Shown piece by piece: positions 1 to 9,637 of a DNA stretch of 64,000 bases (position 1 is the stretch's first letter; the number at the start of each line of letters is the position of its first letter). The DNA is from a virus, in the IMG/VR virus record IMGVR_UViG_3300042691_024284, positions 1-64,000 of that record. One strand, 5' to 3'. A program made the position numbers and the translations under genes. The notes below the pieces were generated by a model. The model did no database searches, was not told where the DNA came from, and was given only the letters and a program-made list of their open reading frames with translations.

Positions 1-70
1 AGGGGCTGGAGCCGGAGCGGGTGCAGGGGCTGGAGCCGGAGCGGGTGCAGGGGCTGGAGCCGGAGCGGGT
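1..70. repeat. 24-bp tandem repeat, about 2.9 copies, coding
   Basis: A 24-bp unit (starting aggggctggagccggagc) is repeated almost perfectly from 1 to 70 and probably continues beyond the edge. On the minus strand it encodes the alternating Pro-Ala tail of the truncated protein. Such repeats expand and contract easily and can also break assemblies, so the boundary here may be technical. Confidence 0.85.
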
Positions 71-2775
71 TGTGGCTCAGGTGGCTGTGGCTGTGGCTCA
101 GGCGGTTGCGGTTGTGGTGGCGTAGGCGTCGGTATAAAAGGCCGAATCTCAGGCGCCGGAGTCTCTATAGGAGGCCTTTCTACCGGAGGCAAAGGCGGCT
201 CAATAATTGGAGGTGGAGGTGCCGGTCGAGGCGGAGTAATCTGCGGCTCATTTTCGGGCGGCGGAACGTCTTTCGGCGGAACGACAGGAGTCGAAGGAGC
301 CGGAACCAAATCAGGTTTAGGCTCATTTTCCGCCGGAGGAATTTCTTCTGGCGTAACAATTGGTTGAACCGGAGCAGGACTCGGCCTTGGTGGAGCTTGC
401 GGAGGAGCAGCAGGAGCAGGCAATCCAGATTTTGGTTGGGAAACAACTTTCTGAACTTCTTCTACGTACCTATTTAATCTAGCTGTTTCAGCCTCCGATT
501 GATTCGGAGTGGGTAAGAGACTTACGGTAGTGTCTCCGGTCATCCCCACCGTTACAGCAATTCCAGCCGCAGAAAGAAGCTGTTGTACATAGGGATTAGA
601 TGCAACAATTTGAGCAAAGCGAGGATCGTTTGCTGCAAATCTTGCAATTTGTTTAGCTACTTCCGGAGCGGCTCTGGCGGCTGTTTGTGTGGCCGCGCTT
701 GCGGCAAGCGGCAAAGCTAAAGCAGGCAAAGCTGCAGTTTGTTCACCAGAAATAGCATCATCAAATGCTTGACGAGCCATGGCTTCGCCAATCGCGCTGG
801 CTTTGTCGCTAACAGAAAGCGGACGGTTTCCAACTGAAGCTTGTGCAATGTCTAACTCAGTTTGATACCCAGGGTTTGCTTTTAGTTCAGCAGCAATTAA
901 ATTTTCTGTAACGTCTGTTTGTTTGGTAGAAGAAGAATTAATTTGAGCAACAGCATTAGCCGCATTGGTGGCATCTTCTTTTGTTGCTCCAGCAGCTATC
1001 GCAGATTGATAAGTCGAGCTCCAAAGAGTCTCTTCTCCAGTTTTTTCAACCAGGCCATCAGAAGCGGCCTTGGTAATATCAGAAGCAACTTTTGGATTTG
1101 TAACGTTGCTTGCTGCTTTTAACGTACTGTCTAATCCTCGAATTGCATCTGCTGCGGCCATGTAATTTCCGCTTTGTAACGCTTGAACAACCCTTGAAGC
1201 TGCTGCGGCAGTTTGTAAATCTTTACTGTTAGATAGTTGTCCGCCTATTTGAGCAACAGTAGTCCAATCTTGTCTTGCAACGGCGTTTGCCAAACTAGCT
1301 GCTCTCGATACATCTGAAAGTGTAATGTTGCCAGTTAAATTAACTGAACCAATACTATTTGAAATGTTAGGATTGTTAATGAGCGCGGTAACAATTCCTA
1401 ACGGGTTGTCGTTTTTAATTGCGTTAGCTACGTTCAAAGCGGTTGCCGCGTCTGTAAATTGCCCTATGCCTGCAAGGCTTGCCAACCCTCCTAGTGTATT
1501 GCCTTGACTAATTGCAAGCGCAGCATTAGCAGCTTGGGCATAAGGGGCAACGCCAGGGATAAATGACGCAACAGCTAATGCCTGGGAAATAAGCTGTCCT
1601 TGGCCTGTATCAGCACCAAAGGTTGTAAACTGCAGCTTTCCAGTGGCGGGGTTAACAATCATGTTATAACCCGTCATGCCTGGACCGCTATAGGTCTTGC
1701 CGATTTGAAATCTATATGGGTCGGTTGCCGATGTGTAACCCAAAGTTTGTGTTGGAGTCTTTACTATTTTTCCAACCGACACATCGGGCAAGAAATACTG
1801 TGTGTATAAGTTTCCCTCTTCATCTTTAATTTGACGGCTCTGAACTCTTGCCAACTCTTCCGGAGTCAGCTCTCGATTAACGGCCGCACTGCCTGCGCTT
1901 TCATCCAGTGCAATATACGGGTTGAAAGCAGACAACATGTATCTTGGAGTTGTCGAGCCTTCATCAAACCTTTGCGAAACCTGGCCCTCACGAAGCATGT
2001 CCTCAAGTTTTACTTGACTGAGGTCAGTAATTCCTTTGTTCATTAGCTCTCGAGCCATGTCAAGAACTACCTGTTCGCCAGCGTTTGGATCACGACCTAA
2101 AAGTTTTTTAGCCTCGTCGTAACCAAAGCCTACGCTTTCACCTGTGGTGCCAAAGATTCCTCCGCGCAGTTCACCTAGGTTAGGAACAATCTGTTGAGCT
2201 AATGTTAAAAGCGTATTTTTGTCATACACGTTTCCGGATCTGTCTACCGCAGCTTGTTCCGCAACATTTAACCCAGAATATTGTGGCGTCAAACCTTTAG
2301 AAATAAAATATGATGCCTGTTGTTGTGGAGTAAAACCTGTAGCCCGTTGAATGTCTTCTGCAGAAACATTAAACTTAGCAATCGCATTTGCAATCGCTGC
2401 CGGATCATCTTGATTCTGTTTAATAAAATCGCTAATTTGAAGCTTTGTTAGCGGTGTTAAACCAGGGGCGGGGGTCGGAGCTGTGGCTGAGACCAGAGCC
2501 GGTGTAGGTGCAGGCGCTGTAACTCCAACAGGGGCCGGCGCGGGCGCGGGCGCAAGTAGATCCAGTCCTGAATACGAAGGAGTTATATTTGCGGCGGAAA
2601 AGAAAGAAGCCTGTTGCGCTGGCGTGTAACCAGTGGCAGACTGAATGTCAGACGCAGAAATGCCAAACTTCCCGGCAACATCAGAGATGAGTTGCGGGTC
2701 AGATAAATTTTGAGCAACGAAGTTGCTGATGTCAGCAGCTGAAAATTGCCCTTGATTTCCGAAAGTTTGGCTCAT
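1..2775 (-). CDS. Large Pro/Ala-rich virion-type protein, partial at left edge
   Basis: The frame is open from an ATG at 2775 to the left edge (925 codons, no stop), so the C-terminus lies outside the window. The N-terminus carries two copies of a ~60-residue module (about residues 11-72 and 110-170) sharing the patterns KFxxSAxDIQ and ATGxTPxQQAS, joined by a Pro/Ala linker. The middle is Ala/Asn-rich with no fold I recognise. From about residue 770 it turns strongly proline-rich, ending in PAPAPA encoded by a 24-bp tandem repeat. There is no signal peptide or clear membrane span. It is the last visible gene of the structural operon, after the gp10-like tail gene, and has its own promoter motif at 2786-2800. 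Size, composition and position suggest a virion-internal or tail component; this is inference. Confidence 0.8.
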   Translation of the reverse strand, partial: MSQTFGNQGQFSAADISNFVAQNLSDPQLISDVAGKFGISASDIQSATGYTPAQQASFFSAANITPSYSGLDLLAPAPAPAPVGVTAPAPTPALVSATAPTPAPGLTPLTKLQISDFIKQNQDDPAAIANAIAKFNVSAEDIQRATGFTPQQQASYFISKGLTPQYSGLNVAEQAAVDRSGNVYDKNTLLTLAQQIVPNLGELRGGIFGTTGESVGFGYDEAKKLLGRDPNAGEQVVLDMARELMNKGITDLSQVKLEDMLREGQVSQRFDEGSTTPRYMLSAFNPYIALDESAGSAAVNRELTPEELARVQSRQIKDEEGNLYTQYFLPDVSVGKIVKTPTQTLGYTSATDPYRFQIGKTYSGPGMTGYNMIVNPATGKLQFTTFGADTGQGQLISQALAVASFIPGVAPYAQAANAALAISQGNTLGGLASLAGIGQFTDAATALNVANAIKNDNPLGIVTALINNPNISNSIGSVNLTGNITLSDVSRAASLANAVARQDWTTVAQIGGQLSNSKDLQTAAAASRVVQALQSGNYMAAADAIRGLDSTLKAASNVTNPKVASDITKAASDGLVEKTGEETLWSSTYQSAIAAGATKEDATNAANAVAQINSSSTKQTDVTENLIAAELKANPGYQTELDIAQASVGNRPLSVSDKASAIGEAMARQAFDDAISGEQTAALPALALPLAASAATQTAARAAPEVAKQIARFAANDPRFAQIVASNPYVQQLLSAAGIAVTVGMTGDTTVSLLPTPNQSEAETARLNRYVEEVQKVVSQPKSGLPAPAAPPQAPPRPSPAPVQPIVTPEEIPPAENEPKPDLVPAPSTPVVPPKDVPPPENEPQITPPRPAPPPPIIEPPLPPVERPPIETPAPEIRPFIPTPTPPQPQPPEPQPQPPEPQPAPAPAPAPAPAPAPAPAPAPAP

Positions 2776-2785
2776 GGTTCTATAT

Positions 2786-2800
2786 CTACTAATGCATAAA
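2786..2800 (-). promoter_or_regulatory. Phage promoter motif (TGCATTAGTAG class)
   Basis: Read on the minus strand this is TTTATGCATTAGTAG, a member of the recurrent motif found before many operons in this window. It lies 10 nt before the ATG of the gene at 2775, and a weak terminator-like hairpin (AAAGAG/CTCTTT followed by T residues, 2800-2820) sits directly upstream. The terminator-then-promoter arrangement matches 25.2 kb and 52.65 kb. The short distance to the ATG leaves little room for a leader, so this copy is less certain than the others. Confidence 0.5.
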
Positions 2801-2818
2801 AAGAGAGGATTTTGCTCT

Positions 2819-3076
2819 TTATTCCGTGGGGCCGTTTACTAAAGATATGACAGACGAGACCCAATCTTGCCAGCGTTCAAAACCGTCGGGGGACGGCACG
2901 CCGTAAGACATAAACGTGGGCAGGCCAGCCATTTGAGCGGCAAACTGGGGCCAGTTTTCTTCATCGACCCTTGGCAAAGGCTCCTGTCCAAAATAGTGCA
3001 GCATATTGCCATTCCAGCTTTCCCAGGTGTTATCCCCAGCAATAAACGGAATGCTTTGATTAATTGGCGCGCTCAT
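2819..3076 (-). CDS. Small hypothetical protein after the tail hub gene
   Basis: An 85-residue soluble protein rich in Trp and Pro, with no membrane segment or known motif. Its ATG overlaps the stop of the gp10-like gene by four bases (ATGA), so translation is probably coupled and a tail or head-completion role is likely by context. I do not recognise the family. Confidence 0.75.
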   Translation of the reverse strand: MSAPINQSIPFIAGDNTWESWNGNMLHYFGQEPLPRVDEENWPQFAAQMAGLPTFMSYGVPSPDGFERWQDWVSSVISLVNGPTE

Positions 3077-5163
3077 GGACGCTCATCCCCGTATTCTGCC
3101 GTAATCAAAATCCGACCCATTTGGTAGTCGCCGCCGGCAACGTTGCTTTCAAATTTAAGCTTACTTTCGCGGTTTTCAATACGCAGGTCAACCTTGCCTT
3201 CGTTTGGGCCAAAAGTAAAAACAGGAGATAACTCCTGGTCTCCTCTTGCAAACTTCCGACCGATCACTTGCAGTGTCATGTCTCCCGTTTGCGCAAAGTC
3301 TGGCTCAACTCGTCTTAGATGAATACGTCGATTCACCCCTTTGGCGGCGTCTTGTGATGGATCTCCTCCCACCCAACTTATGTCGCAAGTTGTTATGTTT
3401 GATTGAATGGCAAGGGTGCCGTTATCACTAACCTCATTAACGCCGTACTCATGTTGCCACATGGTATACCCGTTGCTTGTGGGATACACATTGTCGCCAA
3501 CAGCGGGGTAAGCAGCAAAATTTGTATTTGCAACAAGAAATGTTGTGTTTGTTACGGCACTGTAAGTTACACTAACAACCTTGTAGAACACATCCCCAAC
3601 AATCGTTGAGAACTGAAAGTTTTTCCCTGGGGGGAGCAATGGGGTTGCATCACCCACTAAATATAATTGATTTGATGCTGGTGCTGGTGATCCTCCCGGG
3701 GTTGCCGCAACCTTAGCCGGGTTAGAAAAACTAGCTACATACTCCCAACCAAACCAAATTGGGCTTGGAAACACTTCAGTTGTATAGCCGCACGATCTAC
3801 GAGCCCCGACCGCCTGCCCAGCGTCGTACCAGATTTTATCTTTAACGTTGTAAATTACGGCATCGGTACACTCAGTGGCCGTGCCTCTTGGATAAAAAAA
3901 CCAGATTTCATTATATCTAGGCACTTTTGTTGCCCAAACTTTTTGGCGTTGTTCGAAGTTTAGGTTATCGTAGATCCAGTTTATGTTTTTATCATTGGCG
4001 AGAACCTGAACCGAACCGTTGTATAAATAAAAACGGTCAACGCCCATCCAGTAATAAACTCCGTCCATTTCAACGACGCAGTTTGATGACATAATGGAGG
4101 TCTGGCTAGAAATAATGTCGTACTTCCAGTACTGCGCTGCGTTTCCAGTAAATGAAACACGAATCAAACTGTCAGTAGCCCAGAACAAACCTGACGGAGA
4201 ATTTGTTCCGCCGCGCACCGGCATGCCGCGAACTATCTTACCGGCCGTCATGTTTACGCGATTGGCAAGCGGCCCGTTCCAATCATTTAAGCTTTGATTT
4301 GCGTATACGGCATCAACGTGATTGTTTGCAATAAACCCATTTGATCCGTAAATAAACAAAAACGGATACAGCACTACTATACCGCCATCGGCTGTTACTG
4401 GCGCAAAAGTTGGATTTGTGCCCTGCGTATCAGCAAGCCCATAAAAATTCCAAACATTACCCGAACCGGGTAAAATATTTCCGGCGTAAACTTGAGTCTC
4501 AACGCCGTTGTCTATGTTTGCTAAGTTACGACCAGGATGCGCAATAACTTCAAGCGCAGCACCTTGGGGGTTGTACTGAATGTCAAACTGCCAAATGTTA
4601 TTTACGTTAGGTTGGTAATACGTATTGGCAATCCAGACGTTAGTAGGGGGCGTGCCTGGCATGGCGGGCGTTACACTAACGGTGGTGTTTACCGCAAACA
4701 CGGAACCTGTAACAGTGTAAATTTGCGCTCCTGGCGTTTGATCAAACACTACCTTAGTGCCAATTGGGTACTTAGCAGTTTGATCTCCAGTAACATCAAA
4801 ACTATTAACGGCAGTTGCAACGATGGGTTCTTTTGCGTAACCTACGTTCATGACCGCTGGAAATGGTCCGTTACCAGCGCCTAAAGTTGTGCCCGTGGTA
4901 AACGCATCAACTGTTGTTGCATTGCCGGCAAACAAATAATTTAAACCATTGTATGCATTTACAATCATGCCTCTGGCGATGCCGTTTGAGTCGCGGAACA
5001 TTTGGCGGTATCCGCCTGTTTTTCTCGGAGTTCCGCGTTGAAAGCGAGCCCAAACACCGTCAGTAAACTCGCGCGACTCAAAAGTAGTTCCGTCGCGTTT
5101 AATCCCTGGCTGAACGCCAAGGGTATAAATCATACTTAAGTTTTGATCAAACTTTTCGGCCAT
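3073..5163 (-). CDS. P22 gp10-like tail / DNA-stabilisation protein
   Basis: A 696-residue beta-rich protein. The N-terminus (GVQPGIKRDGTTFES) and internal aromatic stretches such as GVYYWMGVDRFYLYNG and YNEIWFFYPR are typical of podovirus tail-hub proteins described as packaged-DNA stabilisation protein (P22 gp10 type), which close the portal channel and form the tail-tube hub. The length is somewhat above the family norm. The ATG overlaps the stop of the upstream 423-residue gene (5163), and the two connector-like genes lie just before that, matching the gp4/gp10 order of short-tailed phages. Assignment rests on overall character and position rather than a single diagnostic motif. Confidence 0.75.
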   Translation of the reverse strand: MAEKFDQNLSMIYTLGVQPGIKRDGTTFESREFTDGVWARFQRGTPRKTGGYRQMFRDSNGIARGMIVNAYNGLNYLFAGNATTVDAFTTGTTLGAGNGPFPAVMNVGYAKEPIVATAVNSFDVTGDQTAKYPIGTKVVFDQTPGAQIYTVTGSVFAVNTTVSVTPAMPGTPPTNVWIANTYYQPNVNNIWQFDIQYNPQGAALEVIAHPGRNLANIDNGVETQVYAGNILPGSGNVWNFYGLADTQGTNPTFAPVTADGGIVVLYPFLFIYGSNGFIANNHVDAVYANQSLNDWNGPLANRVNMTAGKIVRGMPVRGGTNSPSGLFWATDSLIRVSFTGNAAQYWKYDIISSQTSIMSSNCVVEMDGVYYWMGVDRFYLYNGSVQVLANDKNINWIYDNLNFEQRQKVWATKVPRYNEIWFFYPRGTATECTDAVIYNVKDKIWYDAGQAVGARRSCGYTTEVFPSPIWFGWEYVASFSNPAKVAATPGGSPAPASNQLYLVGDATPLLPPGKNFQFSTIVGDVFYKVVSVTYSAVTNTTFLVANTNFAAYPAVGDNVYPTSNGYTMWQHEYGVNEVSDNGTLAIQSNITTCDISWVGGDPSQDAAKGVNRRIHLRRVEPDFAQTGDMTLQVIGRKFARGDQELSPVFTFGPNEGKVDLRIENRESKLKFESNVAGGDYQMGRILITAEYGDERP

Positions 5164-6434
5164 TAGAATGTACCGCCAGCAATAAGCGCCGCATTAAATT
5201 GAGCAGGCGTTGATACTTGACGATTGCCAAGGTTTGTTGCGTTAAACTCAAATATATTTTGCCCATTTGCCGTTACATTTAACACGTTAGCCGCGGACAG
5301 ATAAAGTCCGGTATTTGTGTCGCTGATGAACGAAAATGTAGGCACAGCTGCTGTGCCGTTATTTGCTAAAAAAGTTCCCGTTAAAGCAGTAGTAGCAACA
5401 ATTGTTAAATTTGTACCATTACTTAATACAATTGCCGTAACGCCATTACCAAAAACTAAAGGCGGTTGCGCACTTCCTGTTATTTGAAACTGAATATTAT
5501 AGCCCGGTTGTCCCGTAGCATTAGAAAAAACATACAGCTGTGTAATGGCCGGCAGGGTTACTGTTAGCGTCTGCGTCCTTGTTCCGGTAAACGCAACGTA
5601 TGTTTGGATGGTAGGAGCAAAAGTTACAAGACTTAAGCTATTGCCAACAATTGCATCAACGTCATACGTTGCCGAAGTATAAGTTACTGATGATTGACGC
5701 GATAAACCGACGGTAAAGAAATTGTCCGTGTCTGCGTCATAAACAATGATGGCTGAATCTGACGGATAAAATGTAGATGTGCTGCCGTTGTCAATTAGAG
5801 AGCCTGCAAACGGTACAATGGTAAGCGCGCCGGTTCCACCGTTACGGACCATGATAAACCAACCAGGCTCAATCGTAGCCGGGTTGGGTAAGTTAAACGT
5901 ACCGGCTCCGCTTGTCCATACATAAGCCAAAGCGCGGCTGTTTTCATCGAGAGTGGGGGCAACAGCAATTTCAATAACATCAGTAGATGTTTCAAGTTTG
6001 CCTGCCATGGTAGTAAGACCACTACCGACAAGAGACGCAGCATCCGCAACTGATGTGCCCGCGCCATAAGTAAAGTTACGGTAGACGCCTGCCGCGGTGC
6101 TATTATCGACTAGATAAAAATACCTAGCAGTGCCAGCAGTAATGGTTACATCGTTGCCGCCCGTGTAATCCTCGACAACAAAGTCCTGCGCGCCGCGGTT
6201 ACGGAACAGTATGTCCGTGCCAACCGAGATCTGGTTGGCTGGCGGCAGCCTGATTGACAGACCGGCGTTGTTGGCAATACAGTCAATGATCCTGGCAGCC
6301 ACGACGGTAGTACCGCCGGGTATGGTACTATCAGGCCAGGATAGTTGCTGGTTGGTTGAGAACGTAAGCGACTGATAGCTTACGTCGGTTGGCTGAACAA
6401 CGTCCCCAGTAAATGGCGAAACGTACGTCGGCAT
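5163..6434 (-). CDS. Beta-rich tail-associated structural protein
   Basis: A 423-residue Ser/Thr/Gly/Val-rich protein with many short beta-type segments and no membrane span, the composition of phage fibre or tail-appendage proteins. It is packed between the connector-like gene (ending one base away at 6435) and the gp10-like gene, so it belongs to the connector-tail block. The exact role (tail knob, fibre anchor or adaptor) cannot be told from the sequence. Confidence 0.7.
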   Translation of the reverse strand: MPTYVSPFTGDVVQPTDVSYQSLTFSTNQQLSWPDSTIPGGTTVVAARIIDCIANNAGLSIRLPPANQISVGTDILFRNRGAQDFVVEDYTGGNDVTITAGTARYFYLVDNSTAAGVYRNFTYGAGTSVADAASLVGSGLTTMAGKLETSTDVIEIAVAPTLDENSRALAYVWTSGAGTFNLPNPATIEPGWFIMVRNGGTGALTIVPFAGSLIDNGSTSTFYPSDSAIIVYDADTDNFFTVGLSRQSSVTYTSATYDVDAIVGNSLSLVTFAPTIQTYVAFTGTRTQTLTVTLPAITQLYVFSNATGQPGYNIQFQITGSAQPPLVFGNGVTAIVLSNGTNLTIVATTALTGTFLANNGTAAVPTFSFISDTNTGLYLSAANVLNVTANGQNIFEFNATNLGNRQVSTPAQFNAALIAGGTF

Positions 6435-7052
6435 TTACGGCTCCAATACGCTGGTGTTGCGGTCGATGTTCCTGCTTGTGTTCTCGGCTTTGAGCGCTTG
6501 CATGGCGTTATCATACATACTACGCCAGAGTTGAAGCTTATCCGGAGACTTTAAGTAGCCTTGCGCTTGTAGCAGGGTGCCAAACAGAATAGCCTGCGGG
6601 GCTACTTGCGTGATAAGATTTTGCTGATTCGTTGAGTCAAGCGGCTGAACGAGGCTGTAATAGATGATTTCAACTGTGTAAGCGCTGTTTGGAATCGGGC
6701 CCAGAGCCCAGTTATTGTAGTCATAATCTGCATAGTACTTTGGTTCTCCTTGTGAAAACTCGGTTTGTACTTGAGCAACATAATCCTGTGATCGATGCAA
6801 AACCGGCTTACCATTAATTTTCATGGAGACGGTCTTTCTCCAACGGGTCGGCTTTAAAAGCGTTCCCAAAGCCGGGACCAGGGTGGTGGTTACCACGTTC
6901 AGCTCCCAAAGAGTTTTTATCTGCGCCGCTATCTCTTGCTCAGCCATAGCGATCAGGCGAGGGATCTGCTGCACGAAAGACGTGTCGTTACGCTCTGAGT
7001 AACGGATTATGTCCTCAACCAGCGAGTCATAGGTCATTACGTATGCTGGCAT
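6435..7052 (-). CDS. Head-tail adaptor-like protein (gp4-type)
   Basis: A 205-residue protein with an alpha-helical N-terminal half (IPRLIAMAEQEIAAQ) and the motif YNNWALGPIPNSAYTVEI followed by IIYYSLVQPL. This layout is seen in phage adaptor proteins that join the portal to the tail (P22 gp4 / T7 gp11 group). It sits beside a second connector-like gene and upstream of the tail hub, as expected for this role. Family identity is from pattern memory, so the precise subfamily is open. Confidence 0.7.
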   Translation of the reverse strand: MPAYVMTYDSLVEDIIRYSERNDTSFVQQIPRLIAMAEQEIAAQIKTLWELNVVTTTLVPALGTLLKPTRWRKTVSMKINGKPVLHRSQDYVAQVQTEFSQGEPKYYADYDYNNWALGPIPNSAYTVEIIYYSLVQPLDSTNQQNLITQVAPQAILFGTLLQAQGYLKSPDKLQLWRSMYDNAMQALKAENTSRNIDRNTSVLEP

Positions 7053-7055
7053 TTA

Positions 7056-8111
7056 TTATCTCGTGTAATAAGAAATTACCGGAGCGTAGTAAATTGGCGA
7101 CTTATCGCGCTCTTCGCTCTCTGCTTGAGCCAGCCACTTGTTGGCTTGGTCCTCTAGGTAAACAATACGGTTTTGGTCAACGTTAGGGATTTGCAAAGCC
7201 ATCTGATGCGATAGCATTTTTTGTACGGCTGCAATCCAACGATTGGGAATGTACAGCTCGTTTGACAAACTGCCAACGTCTTGTATTTGCTTTTCAATAA
7301 TTAACTGGAAAAGCTGAAAGTCGTTGTTTGGGATAGGCCACAAATACATTTGCGGCGTAATCTGGCGATCAAACCAATACTGCAAAGACCGCTGAGAAGA
7401 AAACTGTTTGTTTGGTAGATTCCAGTAGTCGTCCCGGTTTAGTCGTGCCAGGGGAATGTCTTGCTGCGTGTAAGAAAACACCATCTGGCGAAGCGAAAAA
7501 GTGGGAGCTACTGTTTCACGCAGCCTAAAAAACTGATAGCCTGGAGTTGGCTCTACAGGGAAATAATACCACTCGCGATCCTGTAAAGTTACCGTTGGCA
7601 GGGTCTGCCTGAGCGTCCAAGTAATTCCGTCTTCGCTCGTCTCAAAAACAAAATTATATGTAGAGTTTCCGTAAGAGTTAAACCCTACTTGGTATATCCT
7701 CTGATCAGACGAATAGGGGACACCAAACCAGTTGTCCAGCACGGTTGATGTGCCGTGGGTGTTTAGATCTTTATCAAACACCAGCGGCGCTGTGGCGTTA
7801 CTTGCAGGCAGCGCCCCTTGAGCTTCTGGCACAACAACATAACGCCAGTTGGCCTCGCGCACATCCACCGTGCCCTCGGGCAAGGTGATAATGGTTTGGT
7901 CTTTGACTGTGCCAATGAGCTTATTCTCCAACATCCACAGGTTAACTCCGCGGTTGGAGAGGTTTTGCAAAATGTAGAACAGCGCCTGCTTGCCGGCAAC
8001 GACATACTGCGCGGTCTGCTCTTCAGAGGGCTTTCCACTTTCGCGAAAAGCATACTCTATCAGCTGCCCGACATTTATCTTTGTCTGATTAGTTGTGCCC
8101 GAATAGGCCAT
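7056..8111 (-). CDS. Connector / tail-completion structural protein
   Basis: A 351-residue protein. Its N-terminus (INVGQLIEYAFRESGKPSEE) resembles gp4-like helical adaptor segments, and the middle is beta-rich and aromatic. It is separated by three bases from the next adaptor-like gene, so the two probably act together at the head-tail junction. I cannot assign it to a single named family. Confidence 0.7.
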   Translation of the reverse strand: MAYSGTTNQTKINVGQLIEYAFRESGKPSEEQTAQYVVAGKQALFYILQNLSNRGVNLWMLENKLIGTVKDQTIITLPEGTVDVREANWRYVVVPEAQGALPASNATAPLVFDKDLNTHGTSTVLDNWFGVPYSSDQRIYQVGFNSYGNSTYNFVFETSEDGITWTLRQTLPTVTLQDREWYYFPVEPTPGYQFFRLRETVAPTFSLRQMVFSYTQQDIPLARLNRDDYWNLPNKQFSSQRSLQYWFDRQITPQMYLWPIPNNDFQLFQLIIEKQIQDVGSLSNELYIPNRWIAAVQKMLSHQMALQIPNVDQNRIVYLEDQANKWLAQAESEERDKSPIYYAPVISYYTR

Positions 8112-8114
8112 GGA

Positions 8115-8294
8115 TTATCTCCCGCGGCCGGCTGCTCGCTTGGGGGCTTGTGACTTAACGCGCTCAGGAAGATTCTTTTTGGCCGGACCAGCTTTGACAA
8201 ACTCTTTGCCTACTTTTTTAGGGATGCCAATGTTGGATTTGCCAGCTGCTGCAGCATACATGGCGCGCTGTTGAGCTTTAGATTCAATAGGCAT
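8115..8294 (-). CDS. Small basic phage protein
   Basis: A 59-residue Lys/Arg-rich protein beginning [18 protein letters not shown] and containing [12 protein letters not shown], a pattern common among small phage proteins of unknown function. The start at 8294 was chosen because the strong ribosome-binding site GGAAGGA lies nine bases upstream and the previous gene's TAA ends one base before this ATG. A longer frame to 8456 exists but would overlap the neighbour heavily. The charge suggests nucleic-acid or capsid-interior binding; this is inference. Confidence 0.75.
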   Translation of the reverse strand: MPIESKAQQRAMYAAAAGKSNIGIPKKVGKEFVKAGPAKKNLPERVKSQAPKRAAGRGR

Positions 8295-8295
8295 T

Positions 8296-9093
8296 TTAGC
8301 AAGTCCTTCCGCCATCAGCGTATTGCCCAAGCGCCTGCAAACCACGCATGATTTGACGCTCCTGGTCTGAGATAACTCCAAGGGGAGCTGCATTACCCAT
8401 GGGGCCGCTAGGCATGGCAGCACCCATACCGCCCGACGGTGTGCGGGGGCGGACAATTGGCTCGGCCATTGGTGCGCGGCTGATCATCGTGCTATCGTAA
8501 TCAGAAATAGTTCCACCATCCATATACCCGCCAGCAGCCATCATTTCGATGGGCTGGTTCTCTGGCATGGACATCGCAGCGCTTTCGGCTCCAGCAGCTT
8601 CAGGCAGCGCTCCAACAGAGGATGCCGTCATGGTCTTTTTTGCAGGCCGGTTGCCGGTTGCGGGAGACTCTTTCTTTTTGCCGGTGGCTGCGCTGGGAGC
8701 GTCAGCTTTGCCGGCCTTAGTCTTTTTTGTTTGGGCAATCGCTTTCTTGTCGTCTTTGCCCTTCTTCATCTCGATGGCGCCACCCTCTTTTTTGACGTTA
8801 GCTACGCCGCCGGTTTTCATGGGGTTGCACAGACCGCCAGTTTTGTATTTGTTAACTACACCGCCCGTCTTTTTGACGCGCCGACCAGTTTTCAGCTTAA
8901 GCTCAGTTTTTTCCTCGCCTTTGTGCTTGGAGCCCTCATGCTGACCCACAGCCTTTTTGATCATTGCCTTATCTTTGGCAATATCCTTGGCTTCCTCTTT
9001 CTCTTCGGAGTGCTTTTTACGGGAGACATAGCCGCCTTCTTTGTAACAGCTGATGTCAGACTTCATTTTGACATTTGGTTTAAACCCTTCCAC
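8296..9093 (-). CDS. Lys-rich low-complexity virion-type protein
   Basis: A 265-residue protein with a very basic N-terminal half containing repeated KTGG(V/L) units and a Met/Gly/Pro-rich C-terminal half. The start codon is GTG at 9093, preceded by AAGGAG at a normal distance. Low-complexity basic proteins of this type occur among freshwater phage virion genes, possibly contacting packaged DNA, but no function is known to me. A promoter motif lies 37 bp upstream (9130-9145), so this gene heads a transcription unit that continues into the connector and tail genes. Confidence 0.75.
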   Translation of the reverse strand: MEGFKPNVKMKSDISCYKEGGYVSRKKHSEEKEEAKDIAKDKAMIKKAVGQHEGSKHKGEEKTELKLKTGRRVKKTGGVVNKYKTGGLCNPMKTGGVANVKKEGGAIEMKKGKDDKKAIAQTKKTKAGKADAPSAATGKKKESPATGNRPAKKTMTASSVGALPEAAGAESAAMSMPENQPIEMMAAGGYMDGGTISDYDSTMISRAPMAEPIVRPRTPSGGMGAAMPSGPMGNAAPLGVISDQERQIMRGLQALGQYADGGRTC

Positions 9094-9129
9094 GGCAGTA
9101 CTCCTTATAAAAAGTTGTGGATTCTCTTA

Positions 9130-9145
9130 CTACTTATGCAAAAAT
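9130..9145 (-). promoter_or_regulatory. Phage promoter motif (TGCATAAGTAG class)
   Basis: Minus-strand sequence ATTTTTGCATAAGTAG, a full match to the recurrent motif. It sits in the 67-bp gap between the endolysin gene and the GTG-start gene at 9093. A short hairpin (GGCTA/TAGCC) followed by T residues ends just before it, giving a terminator-promoter pair. There is no recognisable -35 element. Confidence 0.7.
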
Positions 9146-9160
9146 CAGGGCTAAATTAGC

Positions 9161-9637
9161 CTAGCTTAGATACAGATTGCGCTCGTCTTTGCGGCGTTTT
9201 ACCAGCCCCGGAAGCTCTTTTCCTGCGGCCTTGGTCCACGCCATAAAGGACTCTGCGGCCTCATCAAACTCGCCGCGGTTGTGTTTCATCCTGATGGTAG
9301 ACCGCTGGAGGTTGCCCAGGCCAGCGTTAAAAGCGAATGAAACGAGTGCCCCAAAGCGACCAGGAGTAAGGCCATTAGGACAAAGTCGTAATACGCCGGT
9401 TTCAAACCTTGCCAGATCCTGAGCAAGAATCTGGTTGACTTCGTCCATGCTGAGGGTGCGATCCCAACCGTCTGGTATGGGTAAGTTTTTACGCTCTTCA
9501 AGTTTTACCCCTATGTGGCGAGGATCGATGACATGGCCGACCGCAGTGGTCCAAAGAAGCGCCGGGCACCTATACGGCCTAAATCGCACCCCCTCGTGGT
9601 GCTTAATCATCTCAATGACCCGCTGGTCTACCTTCAT
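9161..9637 (-). CDS. Endolysin, GH24 lysozyme family
   Basis: A 158-residue muramidase that cleaves peptidoglycan glycan strands at lysis. The signature is visible near the N-terminus: Glu15, Cys24 and Thr30 in HHEGVRFRPYRCPALLWTT fit the E-8-C/D-5-T catalytic spacing of T4/P22/P21-type lysozymes. No N-terminal signal or signal-anchor segment is present, so it should need a holin for export. The upstream 3-TM holin gene overlaps it by four bases. Length is normal for the family. Confidence 0.93.
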   Translation of the reverse strand: MKVDQRVIEMIKHHEGVRFRPYRCPALLWTTAVGHVIDPRHIGVKLEERKNLPIPDGWDRTLSMDEVNQILAQDLARFETGVLRLCPNGLTPGRFGALVSFAFNAGLGNLQRSTIRMKHNRGEFDEAAESFMAWTKAAGKELPGLVKRRKDERNLYLS

